Shown in pieces: positions 29,861 through 38,780 of a stretch of DNA of 64,000 bases; position 1 is the stretch's first letter; each line of letters opens with the position of its first letter. Location of the stretch: assembly GCF_001583435.1 (NCBI RefSeq), contig NZ_CP013251.1:1158501-1222500 (forward strand), given 5' to 3'. The translations under genes and the position numbers were made by a program. The stretch is from Endozoicomonas montiporae CL-33. Lineage in GTDB: Bacteria > Pseudomonadota > Gammaproteobacteria > Pseudomonadales > Endozoicomonadaceae. The notes under the pieces are model-generated. The model saw nothing but the letters and a program-made list of their open reading frames with translations, searched no databases and was not told the DNA's origin.

Positions 29861-31363
29861 TTAATTCTTGCCATCGTTATCTTTTTCTCCATCAGTACGC
29901 TGTCGCTTGGCGGAGGGCTCCCCGGTGTGGGTGCGCCGGTGTCCTCTCAGGCCGTTTTCATCCTGGTATGCCTTGTCGCAGCCGTCGTGGTCGCACTTGA
30001 AGAGCTGCCCGGTGTGGGTGCGCTGGTGTCCTTTCAGGCCTTTTTCACTTTGGAATTGCCTGTTGCAGCCGTCGTGGTCGCACTTGAAAAACTCCCCGTT
30101 GTGGATGATGCTCTGGTGTTTTTTCAGGCCTCTTTCATCCTGGTATGCCTTGTCGCAGCCTTCGTGGTCGCACTTGAAGAGCTCCCCGGTGTGGATGCGC
30201 TGGTGTTTTTTCAGGTCTTTTTCATACTGGTATACCTTGTTGCAGCCTTCGTGGTCGCACTTGAAGAGCTCCCCGGTGTGGGTGCGCAGGTGTCCTTCCA
30301 GGCCAAGTTTACTTCGGAATTGCTTGTCGCAGCCTTCGTGGCCGCATTTGTAACGATTTCGGGAGCCTGAGGTTGCAGGTGGGGATTTTTCTAGCGTTTG
30401 GGTCGTACTATCTGCTGCAGATAAAACGGTATCAAATCTGGCAGGGTGCATGTTGTTGAGTGGGTGTGGGTTAGATTTCTGTCCTTCTGTTTGTGGCTCG
30501 GCATTTACGCTACAAGCGAAAGAGCCATCCGGGTCAGGACGGCAGTGGGTCATTAAAAGTAAAGGTTGCTCTTGCGAATTGAGGTCATCCGGCGGGTTGA
30601 CTCTAGGTCGTAGTTCACAAAGACCATTACAGGTCGGACAGCGGACAGTTTCACATCTGCTATGCCAGGGTTCATGGGGTTCATCCCCCTCGCCGTCATT
30701 TGTGCCATCTCTGACCCAGGTAGCGGCGGACTGATAATAAAATCCGCTGGGGTACTTCCGGCTGGTTAAGCCGCTACCTGTCACACCGGAAGTTACGCAT
30801 GTCGTGTTTGAGTCTCCTCCTCCTGCCGGTAGTGTGATGATTTGCAATTCATGATTGGCATGAATCTCCTGTTGATCCAGTTGAGTGAACATTGGGGCTT
30901 CCAGGTTCCAGTAAGTTGTGGACAACCAGCCTACGACAATGGTTGCCACCACAGGTATCCATGAAAAGGGTTGGGGTTGATATGAGTCTTCCTGAAATGC
31001 CAGAAGTAGTTTGTAGCCTATGACTTCATTGGAGACATAGAGCAGCTCCCATGAAACCGACTTAACAACCTTTTTCGGCCTCTCCCAGTACCCCCTCGGA
31101 CTATAGGGCTTATCATCAGGTGGCGTGTCTGGGACTGAATAGCTGTTTGTGCTGATAATTTCTGTCGGCTTGCTTTGCAACGACCCCATATCAATCATCT
31201 GCATTGCAGGCAGTGTATTCAGCTCAGGCTTTATAGAAAAGTTCTGGCTTGGTGAATCCGCATTCTGTTCAAGCTCAAGCTCAACGATCAAACTGTAAGT
31301 CTGCGAATCAGCCAGACAGACGAAAGATACGAAGAGCAGTACGTGGAAAAGTAGACTTTTAAT
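29861..31363 (-). CDS. Exported C2H2 zinc-finger protein, copy 3 (five fingers)
   Basis: Open frame from ATT at 31363 (or TTG at 31291). The region before the fingers carries the copy-1 variants (SRKYPSG) and finger 1 equals that of copy 1. Helix residues -1/2/3/6: S,L,G,G; Y,K,D,K; D,R,G,K; S,K,G,G; D,N,G,G. Finger 3 has H-X4-H with NGEFFK. Fingers 2, 3 and 5 differ from copy 1 although flanking DNA is almost identical. Signal peptide, membrane helix, Cys cluster and PSAKRQRTD tail present. Confidence 0.85.
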   Translation of the reverse strand: MKSLLFHVLLFVSFVCLADSQTYSLIVELELEQNADSPSQNFSIKPELNTLPAMQMIDMGSLQSKPTEIISTNSYSVPDTPPDDKPYSPRGYWERPKKVVKSVSWELLYVSNEVIGYKLLLAFQEDSYQPQPFSWIPVVATIVVGWLSTTYWNLEAPMFTQLDQQEIHANHELQIITLPAGGGDSNTTCVTSGVTGSGLTSRKYPSGFYYQSAATWVRDGTNDGEGDEPHEPWHSRCETVRCPTCNGLCELRPRVNPPDDLNSQEQPLLLMTHCRPDPDGSFACSVNAEPQTEGQKSNPHPLNNMHPARFDTVLSAADSTTQTLEKSPPATSGSRNRYKCGHEGCDKQFRSKLGLEGHLRTHTGELFKCDHEGCNKVYQYEKDLKKHQRIHTGELFKCDHEGCDKAYQDERGLKKHQSIIHNGEFFKCDHDGCNRQFQSEKGLKGHQRTHTGQLFKCDHDGCDKAYQDENGLRGHRRTHTGEPSAKRQRTDGEKDNDGKN

Positions 31364-31442
31364 GGCTCTATCCTCTGCTTTTCTGGATATGACAGGTGAT
31401 AAGGATAGACAAATTGGAGTGTGAAGGATTTCTCAGGTGTTA

Positions 31443-32543
31443 TACCCAAGTGAATTCAAGATGCAGGATTTAGCCTCTGAAAATTATCGTTAATTCTGCT
31501 GACTAACGAAGCACCAATTTCAGGTAAACGTAACGTCCAGAAAATGATTAATCTTTTCTCGAAATTCTTTAGCCTTGGCAAAGTATTCATTATTCCGAGC
31601 ATATTCATTCATCACCTTCCATAATCGCTCAATCGGGTTCAGATTTGGGCTGTAAGGTGGTAGGTAATGTAGTTTTATCCCCAATTTTTCCGCCTCCTCT
31701 ACCACCTCTTTTGAACGATGATAACCAGCACCGTCAAGCACCATATGGATGACTGTCATGGATGCGTAGGATGCCCGAACTGTTCTGAAAAACTTGATAA
31801 TCGCTTCGCCGTTGACGGTCTTGAAACTGATCGAAAACAGCGGCAGATAGATTGTTCAGTTCAATGGCGCCAACAATGTTTAATCGGGTACGGCTCCCCG
31901 TCGTGTTGATGATCTTATCAACCCCTTTGCGAATCCATCCTGAAGTGATTTTGGTGGCCTGTGTTGGATGAACTGCATCCATGAACAGCAACACTTCATC
32001 CTCTGGTAATGAGGCCTTCAGGGCATCATAGTGTTTGACAAATTCAGCTTGTTTGTCCGCATCAGCCTTGTGCGGAACGCCTTTTGGTTTTTTATAGGTA
32101 AAGCCTTTCTGATGCAGCCACTTGTTCAGACCTGATACGGTGTATTTGATGTCCCAGCGATCAGAAATGTAGGCGACGATCTGATGCGTATGAGCATAGG
32201 TGTGTTCAGAAATATGCTCGATTAGCTGCCGGGTTTGTTCATCATTCAAATAGCTTTCGCTACCACCGTTGTCAGGCTTGAGTTTTTCCTTTTTCAGATA
32301 GTCATCAAGGTGGCGACAAATAGTGAATTCACTTTTTCTCAAGGCTTGTGCGATAGAAGACGGAGTCCAACCTTCAGATCTGAGCAAAACTGCTTTTATA
32401 CGGTCACACTCTCGGGCATCCTGCGACTTTTTATGGCGGGATTCCAGAGCTGCTTTTTGCTGATCAGTCAGGATGATTTTGGGCATGAGCGAAGAATGTT
32501 AAAAAAGTACTGAAAAATCAAGCATCTTCAATGGTCACGGGTA
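31443..32543 (-). mobile_element. IS630-family element, copy 3
   Basis: Same ends and TA flanks as copy 2, between units 3 and 4. About 1101 bases because of small indels. Confidence 0.93.
31456..32486 (-). pseudogene. IS630-family transposase, copy 3, two frameshifts
   Basis: The frame opens at MPKIILTDQQ, then an extra A (TTGAAACTGATC near 31825) breaks it after AAVFDQF, and a second extra A (GGTAAACGTAACG near 31528) breaks the C-terminal end. The intervening stretch still encodes VIHMVLDGAGYH and NLNPIERLW. Confidence 0.9.
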
Positions 32544-32579
32544 TAACCGCCACTATTTACTCCAGACGCACCTCTCCTG

Positions 32580-33783
32580 TTATTGCAAAATAATCGGTCT
32601 GTTTAGAGCAAGCCTTTCGTGACACTGGCGCAGTTCTGCCATCGTTTTACGGGTTACGATGCCAGTCATCACCATACGCGATTTGCACAGGATACATTCC
32701 AGCGGATCAACTCCGAAGCTGCTCTTCATCAGCGCCGGGAAACGGATTGGGATCGCCTTTCTTTCTGGTTGATCCAGAAGGTCATATACCTTTGGCAGCA
32801 GCTTTGACCGAACCCGGGTGGCAAGGAAGTCGTAGTAACGAATCATTCGGAAGCCTTTGTCCGGAATGTGCTGTACCAGCCGCTTGATGAAGTCCTCAAC
32901 GCCACTGGTGAATCGCAAATACTGTTTGGTGGCGTGATTCAGATAGCTGAAAATCACCTCCTTGCCGTCGTAATGCTTCAGTCGGCTCATGGAGAGGGCG
33001 GGACGCTTCAAATAGCGACCCAGATATTTGATGTTGCGGTGGTGATTTTTACTGGGCTTGGCAAAGTGGACGATCCACGATTTCTTATAGTGAGTATCGA
33101 GCTAGCGGTTAAAGGTCGTTTTGCTGGCACCGGCTTTTTTAAGGGATTTCGGTAATTCCAGCTCACCCCGGATGAATGCCTGTCGAAGCAGATTGATGAC
33201 TTCGTACCGCCACATGGGCATCAATACCTGCTTGCTGAAGAAGATTTCCTTCCATGTATTTTTGTCATCGGTTAACCCGCCACAGGTGATGGACAGATGG
33301 ACGTGAACATTCCACTTCAGGTCACGCCCAAATGTGTGCAGTGCCGTGAAAATGCCGGGTAAAACCCTTTTTATTTCCGGAGAGCTTCATCATAACTTTC
33401 GCAGCCAGTGCGCTGGGCTTTCCCAATAAATGACGGTTATAACGGAACAGCTCCCAAAGCTCCGAAGGCATGGTGAAGGTGATGTGTTGCCATTGGGTAT
33501 CCGGAAGAATGGCTTTCTGTTGCTCTATCCACTGGTCCGTGAGCTTCTTGCCGCAGGTAGGGCAAAACCGGCTCTTGCAACTGAAGCAGATTTTCTTCTG
33601 GTGAGTGCATTTCGGGTTAATGCACTGGAACACCGCATAGTCGCGAACGGTCAGTCCGCAACTGTGCATTTTGATGACGTTATCGACGATGGCGGGGCAC
33701 ATGCGATGTTTGTATTTCTGGTAAAAACGCCACCATGAAGCTTTTTTTTGGAACAGCTCCTTGAGGCGGGTTGGAAGTCTAAT
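32580..33783 (-). pseudogene. IS91-family transposase, unit 4, amber plus frameshift
   Basis: Carries the same Trp-to-amber change as unit 2 (33102-33104) and in addition a one-base insertion near 33370 (CCCTTTTTATTTCC versus CCCTTTTCTTTCC), just before the HUH motif. The start region has the MCPAIV variant of unit 2. Confidence 0.9.
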
Positions 33784-33872
33784 CGTTTTCTCCTTTCTGT
33801 ATCACGACTGGCTGCAACCGATCGTCATTAATTCTTGCCATCGTTATCTTTTTCTCCATCGTTATCTTTTTC

Positions 33873-35345
33873 TCAATCAGTACGCTGTCGCTTGGCGGAG
33901 GGCTCCCCGGTGTGGGTGCGCCGGTGTCCTTTCAGGTCTCTTTCATACTGGTATGCCTTGTCGCAGCCTTCGTGGTCGCACTTGAAGAGCTCCCCGGTGT
34001 GGATGCGCTGGTGTCCTATCAGGCCATTTTTACTTCGGAATTCCTTGTCGCAGTCTTCGTAGTCGCACTTGAAGAGCTCCCCGGTGTGGGTGCGCTGGTG
34101 TTCTTTCAGGTCTTTTTCATCCTGGTATGCCTTGTAGCAGTCTTCGTGGTCGCACTCGAAGAGATCCCCGGTGTGGATGCGCTGGTGTGCTTTCAGGCCT
34201 TTTTTATACTGGTATACCTTGTCGCAGCCTTCGTGGTCGCACTCGAAGAGATCCCCGGTGTGGATGCGCTGGTGTCCTTTCAGGCCATTTATACTTTGGA
34301 ATTGTTTGTTGCAGCCTTCGTGGCCGCATTTGTAACGATTTCGGGAGCCTGAGGTTGCAGGTGGGGATTTTTCTAGCGTTTGGGTCGTACTATCTGCTGC
34401 AGATAAAACGGTATCAAATCTGGCAGGGTGCATGTTGTTGAGTGGGTGTGGGTTAGATTTCTGTCCTTCTGTTTGTGGCTCGGCATTTACGCTACAAGCG
34501 AAAGAGCCATCCGGGTCAGGACGGCAGTGGGTCATTAAAAGTAAAGGTTGCTCTTGCGAATTGAGGTCATCCGGCGGGTTGACTCTAGGTCGTAGTTCAC
34601 AAAGACCATTACAGGTCGGACAGCGGACAGTTTCACATCTGCTATGCCAGGGTTCATGGGGTTCATCCCCCTCGCCGTCATTTGTGCCATCTCTGACCCA
34701 GGTAGCGGCGGACTGATAATAAAATCTGCTGGGGTACTTCTGGCTGGTTAAGCCGCTACCTGTCACACCGGAAGTTACGCATGTCGTGTTTGAGTCTCCT
34801 CCTCCTGCCGGTAGTGTGATGATTTGCAATTCATGATTGGCATGAATCTCCTGTTGATCCAGTTGAGTGAACATTGGGGCTTCCAGGTTCCAGTAAGTTG
34901 TGGACAACCAGCCTACGACAATGGTTGCCACCACAGGTATCCATGAAAAGGGTTGGGGTTGATATGAGTCTTCCTGAAATGCCAGAAGCAGTTTGTAGCC
35001 TATGACTTCATTGGAGACATAGAGCAGCTCCCATGAAACCGACTTAACAACCTTTTTCGGCCTCTCCCAGTACCCCCTCGGACTATAGGGCTTATCATCA
35101 GGTGGCGTGTCTGGGACTGAATAGCTGTTTGTGCTGATAATTTCTGTCGGCTTGCTTTGCAACGACCCCATATCAATCATCTGCATTGCAGGCAGTGTAT
35201 TCAGCTCAGGCTTTATAGAAAAGTTCTGGCTTGGTGAATCCGCATTCTGTTCAAGCTCAAGCTCAACGATCAAACTGTAAGTCTGCGAATCAGCCAGACA
35301 GACGAAAGATACGAAGAGCAGTACGTGGAAAAGTAGACTTTTAAT
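33873..35345 (-). CDS. Exported C2H2 zinc-finger protein, copy 4 (five fingers, shortened tail)
   Basis: Open from ATT at 35345 (or TTG at 35273). Before the fingers it matches copy 2 (SQKYPSR). Helix residues -1/2/3/6: S,N,G,G; Y,K,G,A; D,K,D,E; S,N,G,G; Y,R,D,G; this is the most different set, and fingers 2 and 3 use GDLFEC linkers. All five are H-X3-H. The protein stops right after PSAKRQRTD: an 18-bp duplication (CCATCGTTATCTTTTTCT repeated on the plus strand) plus one substitution makes a TGA, losing the acidic nine-residue tail. Confidence 0.85.
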   Translation of the reverse strand: MKSLLFHVLLFVSFVCLADSQTYSLIVELELEQNADSPSQNFSIKPELNTLPAMQMIDMGSLQSKPTEIISTNSYSVPDTPPDDKPYSPRGYWERPKKVVKSVSWELLYVSNEVIGYKLLLAFQEDSYQPQPFSWIPVVATIVVGWLSTTYWNLEAPMFTQLDQQEIHANHELQIITLPAGGGDSNTTCVTSGVTGSGLTSQKYPSRFYYQSAATWVRDGTNDGEGDEPHEPWHSRCETVRCPTCNGLCELRPRVNPPDDLNSQEQPLLLMTHCRPDPDGSFACSVNAEPQTEGQKSNPHPLNNMHPARFDTVLSAADSTTQTLEKSPPATSGSRNRYKCGHEGCNKQFQSINGLKGHQRIHTGDLFECDHEGCDKVYQYKKGLKAHQRIHTGDLFECDHEDCYKAYQDEKDLKEHQRTHTGELFKCDYEDCDKEFRSKNGLIGHQRIHTGELFKCDHEGCDKAYQYERDLKGHRRTHTGEPSAKRQRTD

Positions 35346-35441
35346 GGCTCTATCCTCTGCTTTTCTGGATATGACAGGTGATAAGGATAGACAAATTGGA
35401 GTGTGAAGGATTTCTCAGGTGTTAGAGTGCTGTACAGGGCA

Positions 35442-35461
35442 AAAAGTCGCCGCAAAGCGGC
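35442..35461 (-). terminator. Weak hairpin downstream of the 56-aa gene
   Basis: On the minus strand GCCGC-TTT-GCGGC is followed by GACTTTTTG. It is short, and a second stem GGCCTG/CAGGCC lies just before it, so termination is only likely in a general sense. Confidence 0.4.
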
Positions 35462-35539
35462 CTCCTTGTGAAAGGCGTTTTGCAGGAGCACCGGGTGAAA
35501 GGAATGAGGCCTGCTTTACAGGCCCCCTTCAGAAGTAAA

Positions 35540-35710
35540 TTATTTGCTCTTGAACTTCTTGATAACCGGCTTCACTTTTGATGAGCAGGCGTTGGTCTGA
35601 TGGATAGCTGCCAGAAGAACCGGGTCAATCGCTTCAGGTATAACACCGCGAGGCTGATAGGTTTCTTTTGGCATGCGCACCGTTCGATGGTCGTCTGTTA
35701 CAAATATCAT
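35540..35710 (-). CDS. Small basic protein (56 aa), unknown
   Basis: A short frame MIFVTDDHRTVRMPKETYQP... ending KPVIKKFKSK, with a strong ribosome site (GGGGAGGG, about nine bases before the ATG at 35710). The C-terminus is lysine-rich and there is one Cys. No family recognised. It lies just outside the right edge of the repeat array and diverges from the deacetylase-like gene. Confidence 0.6.
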   Translation of the reverse strand: MIFVTDDHRTVRMPKETYQPRGVIPEAIDPVLLAAIHQTNACSSKVKPVIKKFKSK

Positions 35711-35798
35711 TATTTTATCCCTCCCCTGTCCTGCTATAGAGTTTTAGCAGTAGACAAGATAGTAATTAATACGTACTAACCGCTAAAAAGCTTTACAG

Positions 35799-35812
35799 TT
35801 GATTTAAGTCAA
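35799..35812. promoter_or_regulatory. Possible FNR/Anr site
   Basis: TTGATTTAAGTCAA matches TTGAT-N4-ATCAA with one mismatch and is palindromic. It lies 88 bases upstream of the 56-aa gene and about 385 bases upstream of the deacetylase-like gene. The rest of 35711-36196 is AT-rich and holds no convincing gene; an 81-codon plus-strand frame there lacks a ribosome site. Confidence 0.4.
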
Positions 35813-36196
35813 TTTTTGTCGCTAAAAACGAGTTGCGCAGAGCGGTTTAATCTATTTGACGGGTTGTTTTGTTGTCCGCTGTCAAGGTTTGTGTCGCTAC
35901 TGTTTTTATTTGAACTTCTGGAGTTGTTTTAATCCTGAGAGCGATTTTCCTGTGAGCACGCTTTTCAGCAACGTTCCCGAATATAAACAATTAACGTCGT
36001 TTATTCAGGTGTTATTTTTAAACGGTCGTATGAATTGTGGCTTTTATGCCTGCTGCTTCAGCTCATCATTTCATAGAGATTCATGCTATGACTCGGGGTG
36101 AGTCAGTATGTTTTATAATTTGCGTTGCTTGACGTATTTTACCATGCGCTCATCATTTCGATGTCAGTGACATGCCAATGGTTCAGGAGAACGTCG

Positions 36197-37231
36197 ATGC
36201 TGACCATTTACAGTGAACAGCAAAAGCTGCACAACCCGGCCAGGGAATTTCTTGGGGGCGATCTGGTACCTTATCTGGAATCTCCCAAGCGAATGGACTA
36301 TGTGCTGGAAGCGCTTCAGCGCAACAACACGGGAAGAATTGAACGACCGGAAGGCTTTTCAACCGAACCCATAGCCAGAGTGCATCGACCGGATTACATT
36401 GCGTTTCTGGAAACGGCCTGGGAACGCTGGCATCAGACTTACCCTGAAGCGGATCAGGCTTCACCTTACTGCTTTCCCCATCGGGGACTCAGACATGTGA
36501 TTCCGGAACAGATTGAGGGTGCTCTGGGGTATTATTCGATGGATTTGACGGCTCCGGTGGTAGAAGGTACCTGGAAGGCGATCAGGGCTTCGGTGGACTG
36601 TGCTCTGACTGCCGCAAAGCGAGTGCGGGAAGGAGAACCCGTTGCTTTCGCGCTCTGTCGTCCTCCCGGTCACCATGCTTCTGTTGACCTGATGGCGGGC
36701 TATTGCTTTTTCAACAATGCAGCTGTTGCTGCTCAGGCTTTGCTGGATAAGGGCGCTGATAAGGTAGCCATACTGGATGTTGATTATCACCATGGTCATG
36801 GTACCCAGTCGATCTTTTATTCGCGCAACGATGTCCTTTTTGCCTCCCTTCATGCCGATCCACGGCAGGACTACCCTCACTATCTTGGTCATGAAGATGA
36901 AACCGGCGAGGGTGACGGGCAGGGATTCAATCTTAACCTGCCGTTAGCATTGCATGTGACGGGCTGGGCGGAATATCGCAGGGCGCTGGAAGTGGCTCTG
37001 GGTCGAATTGACGAGTTCCAGCCGGATTACCTGGTGGTGTCGCTGGGAATGGATACTTATGAACGTGACCCGATCTCTTTCTTTTCTATCAAAACCCCTG
37101 ATTTTGTGGAGCTGGGTCATTGTCTGGCAGCTCTGAAGACGCCTACTTTATTTGTGTTTGAAGGCGGGTACGAGCTGGAAGCTCTGGGAAATAACACGGT
37201 GTCTGTGCTGGAAGGATTCTCTTCTTTCTGA
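36197..37231 (+). CDS. Acetylpolyamine amidohydrolase / class II histone-deacetylase-like enzyme
   Basis: A 344-residue arginase-deacetylase-fold zinc hydrolase. Visible are CRPPGHHA (active-site His pair, about 160-161), GYCFFNNAAVAA, LDVDYHHGHGT (zinc Asp and His, about 197-204) and a zinc Asp in SLGMDTYERDP. The pattern LTIYSEQQKLHNPAREFLGG at the start and the overall length fit bacterial acetylpolyamine amidohydrolases, which remove acetyl from polyamines in the cytoplasm. Start at 36197 because AGGAG lies eight bases upstream; a longer frame from 36125 has none. Substrate cannot be read from the sequence. Confidence 0.87.
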   Translation: MLTIYSEQQKLHNPAREFLGGDLVPYLESPKRMDYVLEALQRNNTGRIERPEGFSTEPIARVHRPDYIAFLETAWERWHQTYPEADQASPYCFPHRGLRHVIPEQIEGALGYYSMDLTAPVVEGTWKAIRASVDCALTAAKRVREGEPVAFALCRPPGHHASVDLMAGYCFFNNAAVAAQALLDKGADKVAILDVDYHHGHGTQSIFYSRNDVLFASLHADPRQDYPHYLGHEDETGEGDGQGFNLNLPLALHVTGWAEYRRALEVALGRIDEFQPDYLVVSLGMDTYERDPISFFSIKTPDFVELGHCLAALKTPTLFVFEGGYELEALGNNTVSVLEGFSSF

Positions 37232-37388
37232 CTTTTTCCGGTAGGTCAGTGGTAAGTCCGACAGACTCCTGTAACTGCCTTCACGGAGTTCGGGTATCTG
37301 TTCTCACTTACCACTTTTGTCTATACAGAAAAGCCCTGCAACTGTCGATAGAAAACCATGCAATTCTCCTAATTCACTGGAACACGCT

Positions 37389-37616
37389 ATGAAACAGGAT
37401 ATACCACCGAAAGACAGGGCTGAGTGGACTGAGTTGGTCAGCGGTCAGCACAAAATGGAAAAATTTGTTCTTCAGTTACAGGTCGATAAGGTCAACAAAG
37501 GGGTAAAGTCTGGTGATATGACAGTGGAAGAAGCTGTCGATTATTTGTACGAGTATTTTGCCAAATACCCCAAAGGTTTTACCAATGATCTGAGAGCGGT
37601 GTTCAAAACATGGTGA
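37389..37616 (+). CDS. Small hypothetical protein (75 aa)
   Basis: MKQDIPPKDRAEWTELVSGQ opens a soluble, charged, helical protein containing MTVEEAVDYLYEYFAKYPKG. No known motif. An upstream in-frame start at 37317 would add a low-complexity stretch and has no ribosome site, so I use 37389. Same direction as its neighbours but with over 100 bases of spacing. Confidence 0.55.
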   Translation: MKQDIPPKDRAEWTELVSGQHKMEKFVLQLQVDKVNKGVKSGDMTVEEAVDYLYEYFAKYPKGFTNDLRAVFKTW

Positions 37617-37734
37617 GCAGTTTTTTTCCGCCTTACCTGAAACCTTATTCCAAACCTTATTCCAAGCGTTTTTACAAGTGTTTTTAGAAACAATGGATCA
37701 AGCCAGACGGAACTGAAGAATAAAAGGATTTATC

Positions 37735-38718
37735 ATGAAAAAGTTACAAAGTGTCAATGAGGTCATACAGTTGATAGAGGCGGGCAAAGTGCTCTCTCTG
37801 GCTGGTGACGAGCGAGTGCTGTCACAGCTTCCCAAGGGGAACTGGGTTGCTGGAACGACGCCTTATTTTATGGGACGCAGTCAAGGCGAGTTCTCTCAGG
37901 AAAAAGTCTATGTTGATGAAATTGCCGAAGGTCTGACGCAACACAAGATCATGACCTACGATAAGCAAACGCTACCCTCCTTTACCGGGGATCGTTTTGA
38001 TAATGGTTACTCCATACTGGTGATACCGGCTTTCTCACAGGTGCATTCCGATTTTGCCCTGTACGCTGATGGCTACGATCACCTTTACGACAATCCTGTG
38101 CTGGGCTGGGTGTCCGGCATTGATCTTGATTCCGGTGATACGCCAAAAGTTTATGACGGTTCCACTGGCACTGAGCTGACCGATAAAGTGGTGGCACTGC
38201 ATGTTGAGTTGCCTTCAAATAAAATGCCGCAGTTGGAAATCATCAACATTCACAAGCCTGACCCTGATAGTCCTGTGATCGAGTTTGACACCGATGCGTT
38301 TGAGGCCGGGGATTGCCTGATTGACGGGCAGAAGGTGAATTTTGCCGAATATGTCTCGGAACATGGCATTGATACGCAGGTGCCGCTGACCAGTGATTAC
38401 TCTGGAGCCATCATCAATACCTGCATCAAGGAAGTGAATGCCGATGATGGAAAAGTGCACTTCTATGCACCGGTATTTAAGGGGCGTGAATATCGCTTTG
38501 CCCGTCCATTGGCGGATTACGCCGCAGAGTTTGCCAGCAGTTTGCCACAGAATAAGAGAGAGGCTCAGTTTTCCTGTAACTGTATTCTCAACTTCCTGTA
38601 CGGTGAGCTGAAGGGTAAACAAGCGGGACTGCCAGGACCGATAACCTTTGGCGAGATTGGATACCGCTTGTTAAACCAGACCATGACGTATCTTGAAGTG
38701 GTTGATCTGGACGATTGA
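37735..38718 (+). CDS. Hypothetical cytoplasmic protein (327 aa)
   Basis: I do not recognise the family. There is no signal peptide or membrane helix. It starts MKKLQSVNEVIQLIEAGKVL and contains LPKGNWVAGTTPYFMG, SILVIPAFSQVHSDFA and a late SCNCILNFLYGELKG with a Cys pair, then GPITFGEIGYRLLNQTMTYL. The mixture of short glycine-rich strands and the CNC near the end recall sensory FIST-like proteins, but I cannot establish this. AAAAGGA is nine bases before the ATG. Followed by a terminator. Confidence 0.6.
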   Translation: MKKLQSVNEVIQLIEAGKVLSLAGDERVLSQLPKGNWVAGTTPYFMGRSQGEFSQEKVYVDEIAEGLTQHKIMTYDKQTLPSFTGDRFDNGYSILVIPAFSQVHSDFALYADGYDHLYDNPVLGWVSGIDLDSGDTPKVYDGSTGTELTDKVVALHVELPSNKMPQLEIINIHKPDPDSPVIEFDTDAFEAGDCLIDGQKVNFAEYVSEHGIDTQVPLTSDYSGAIINTCIKEVNADDGKVHFYAPVFKGREYRFARPLADYAAEFASSLPQNKREAQFSCNCILNFLYGELKGKQAGLPGPITFGEIGYRLLNQTMTYLEVVDLDD

Positions 38719-38741
38719 TAGCTGGTGCGATACTGGTCAGG

Positions 38742-38771
38742 AAGGAGAGCTCAGGCTCTCCTTTCTTATTT
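38742..38771 (+). terminator. Rho-independent terminator after the 327-aa gene
   Basis: AAGGAGAGC-TCAG-GCTCTCCTT, a perfect nine-base stem, followed by TCTTATTT. Confidence 0.8.
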
Positions 38772-38780
38772 CATGCTTCA

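Larger units (their letters stand above)
18809..35424. repeat. Tandem array of four zinc-finger/IS91 units separated by IS630 elements
   Basis: Each unit begins TAACCGCCACTATTTACTCC and ends TTTCTCAGGTGTTA (about 2.87 kb; starts at 18809, 24612, 28577, 32544). IS630 elements fill the three junctions, giving a period of about 3965 bases between units 2, 3 and 4. The spacing of units 1 and 2 (5803) equals that period plus the two insertions in IS630 copy 1 and their target duplications. All genes of the units point to the minus strand, zinc-finger gene first, transposase second, about 44 bases apart. Unit 4 ends at 35424 with no IS630 after it. Copies 1 and 3 share variants not found in 2 and 4. 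Confidence 0.95.

Noticed and set aside
35270..35491. 73-codon minus-strand frame crossing the right edge of the array
   Set aside because: It is the signal-peptide region of zinc-finger copy 4 read in another frame, joined by chance to flanking DNA.
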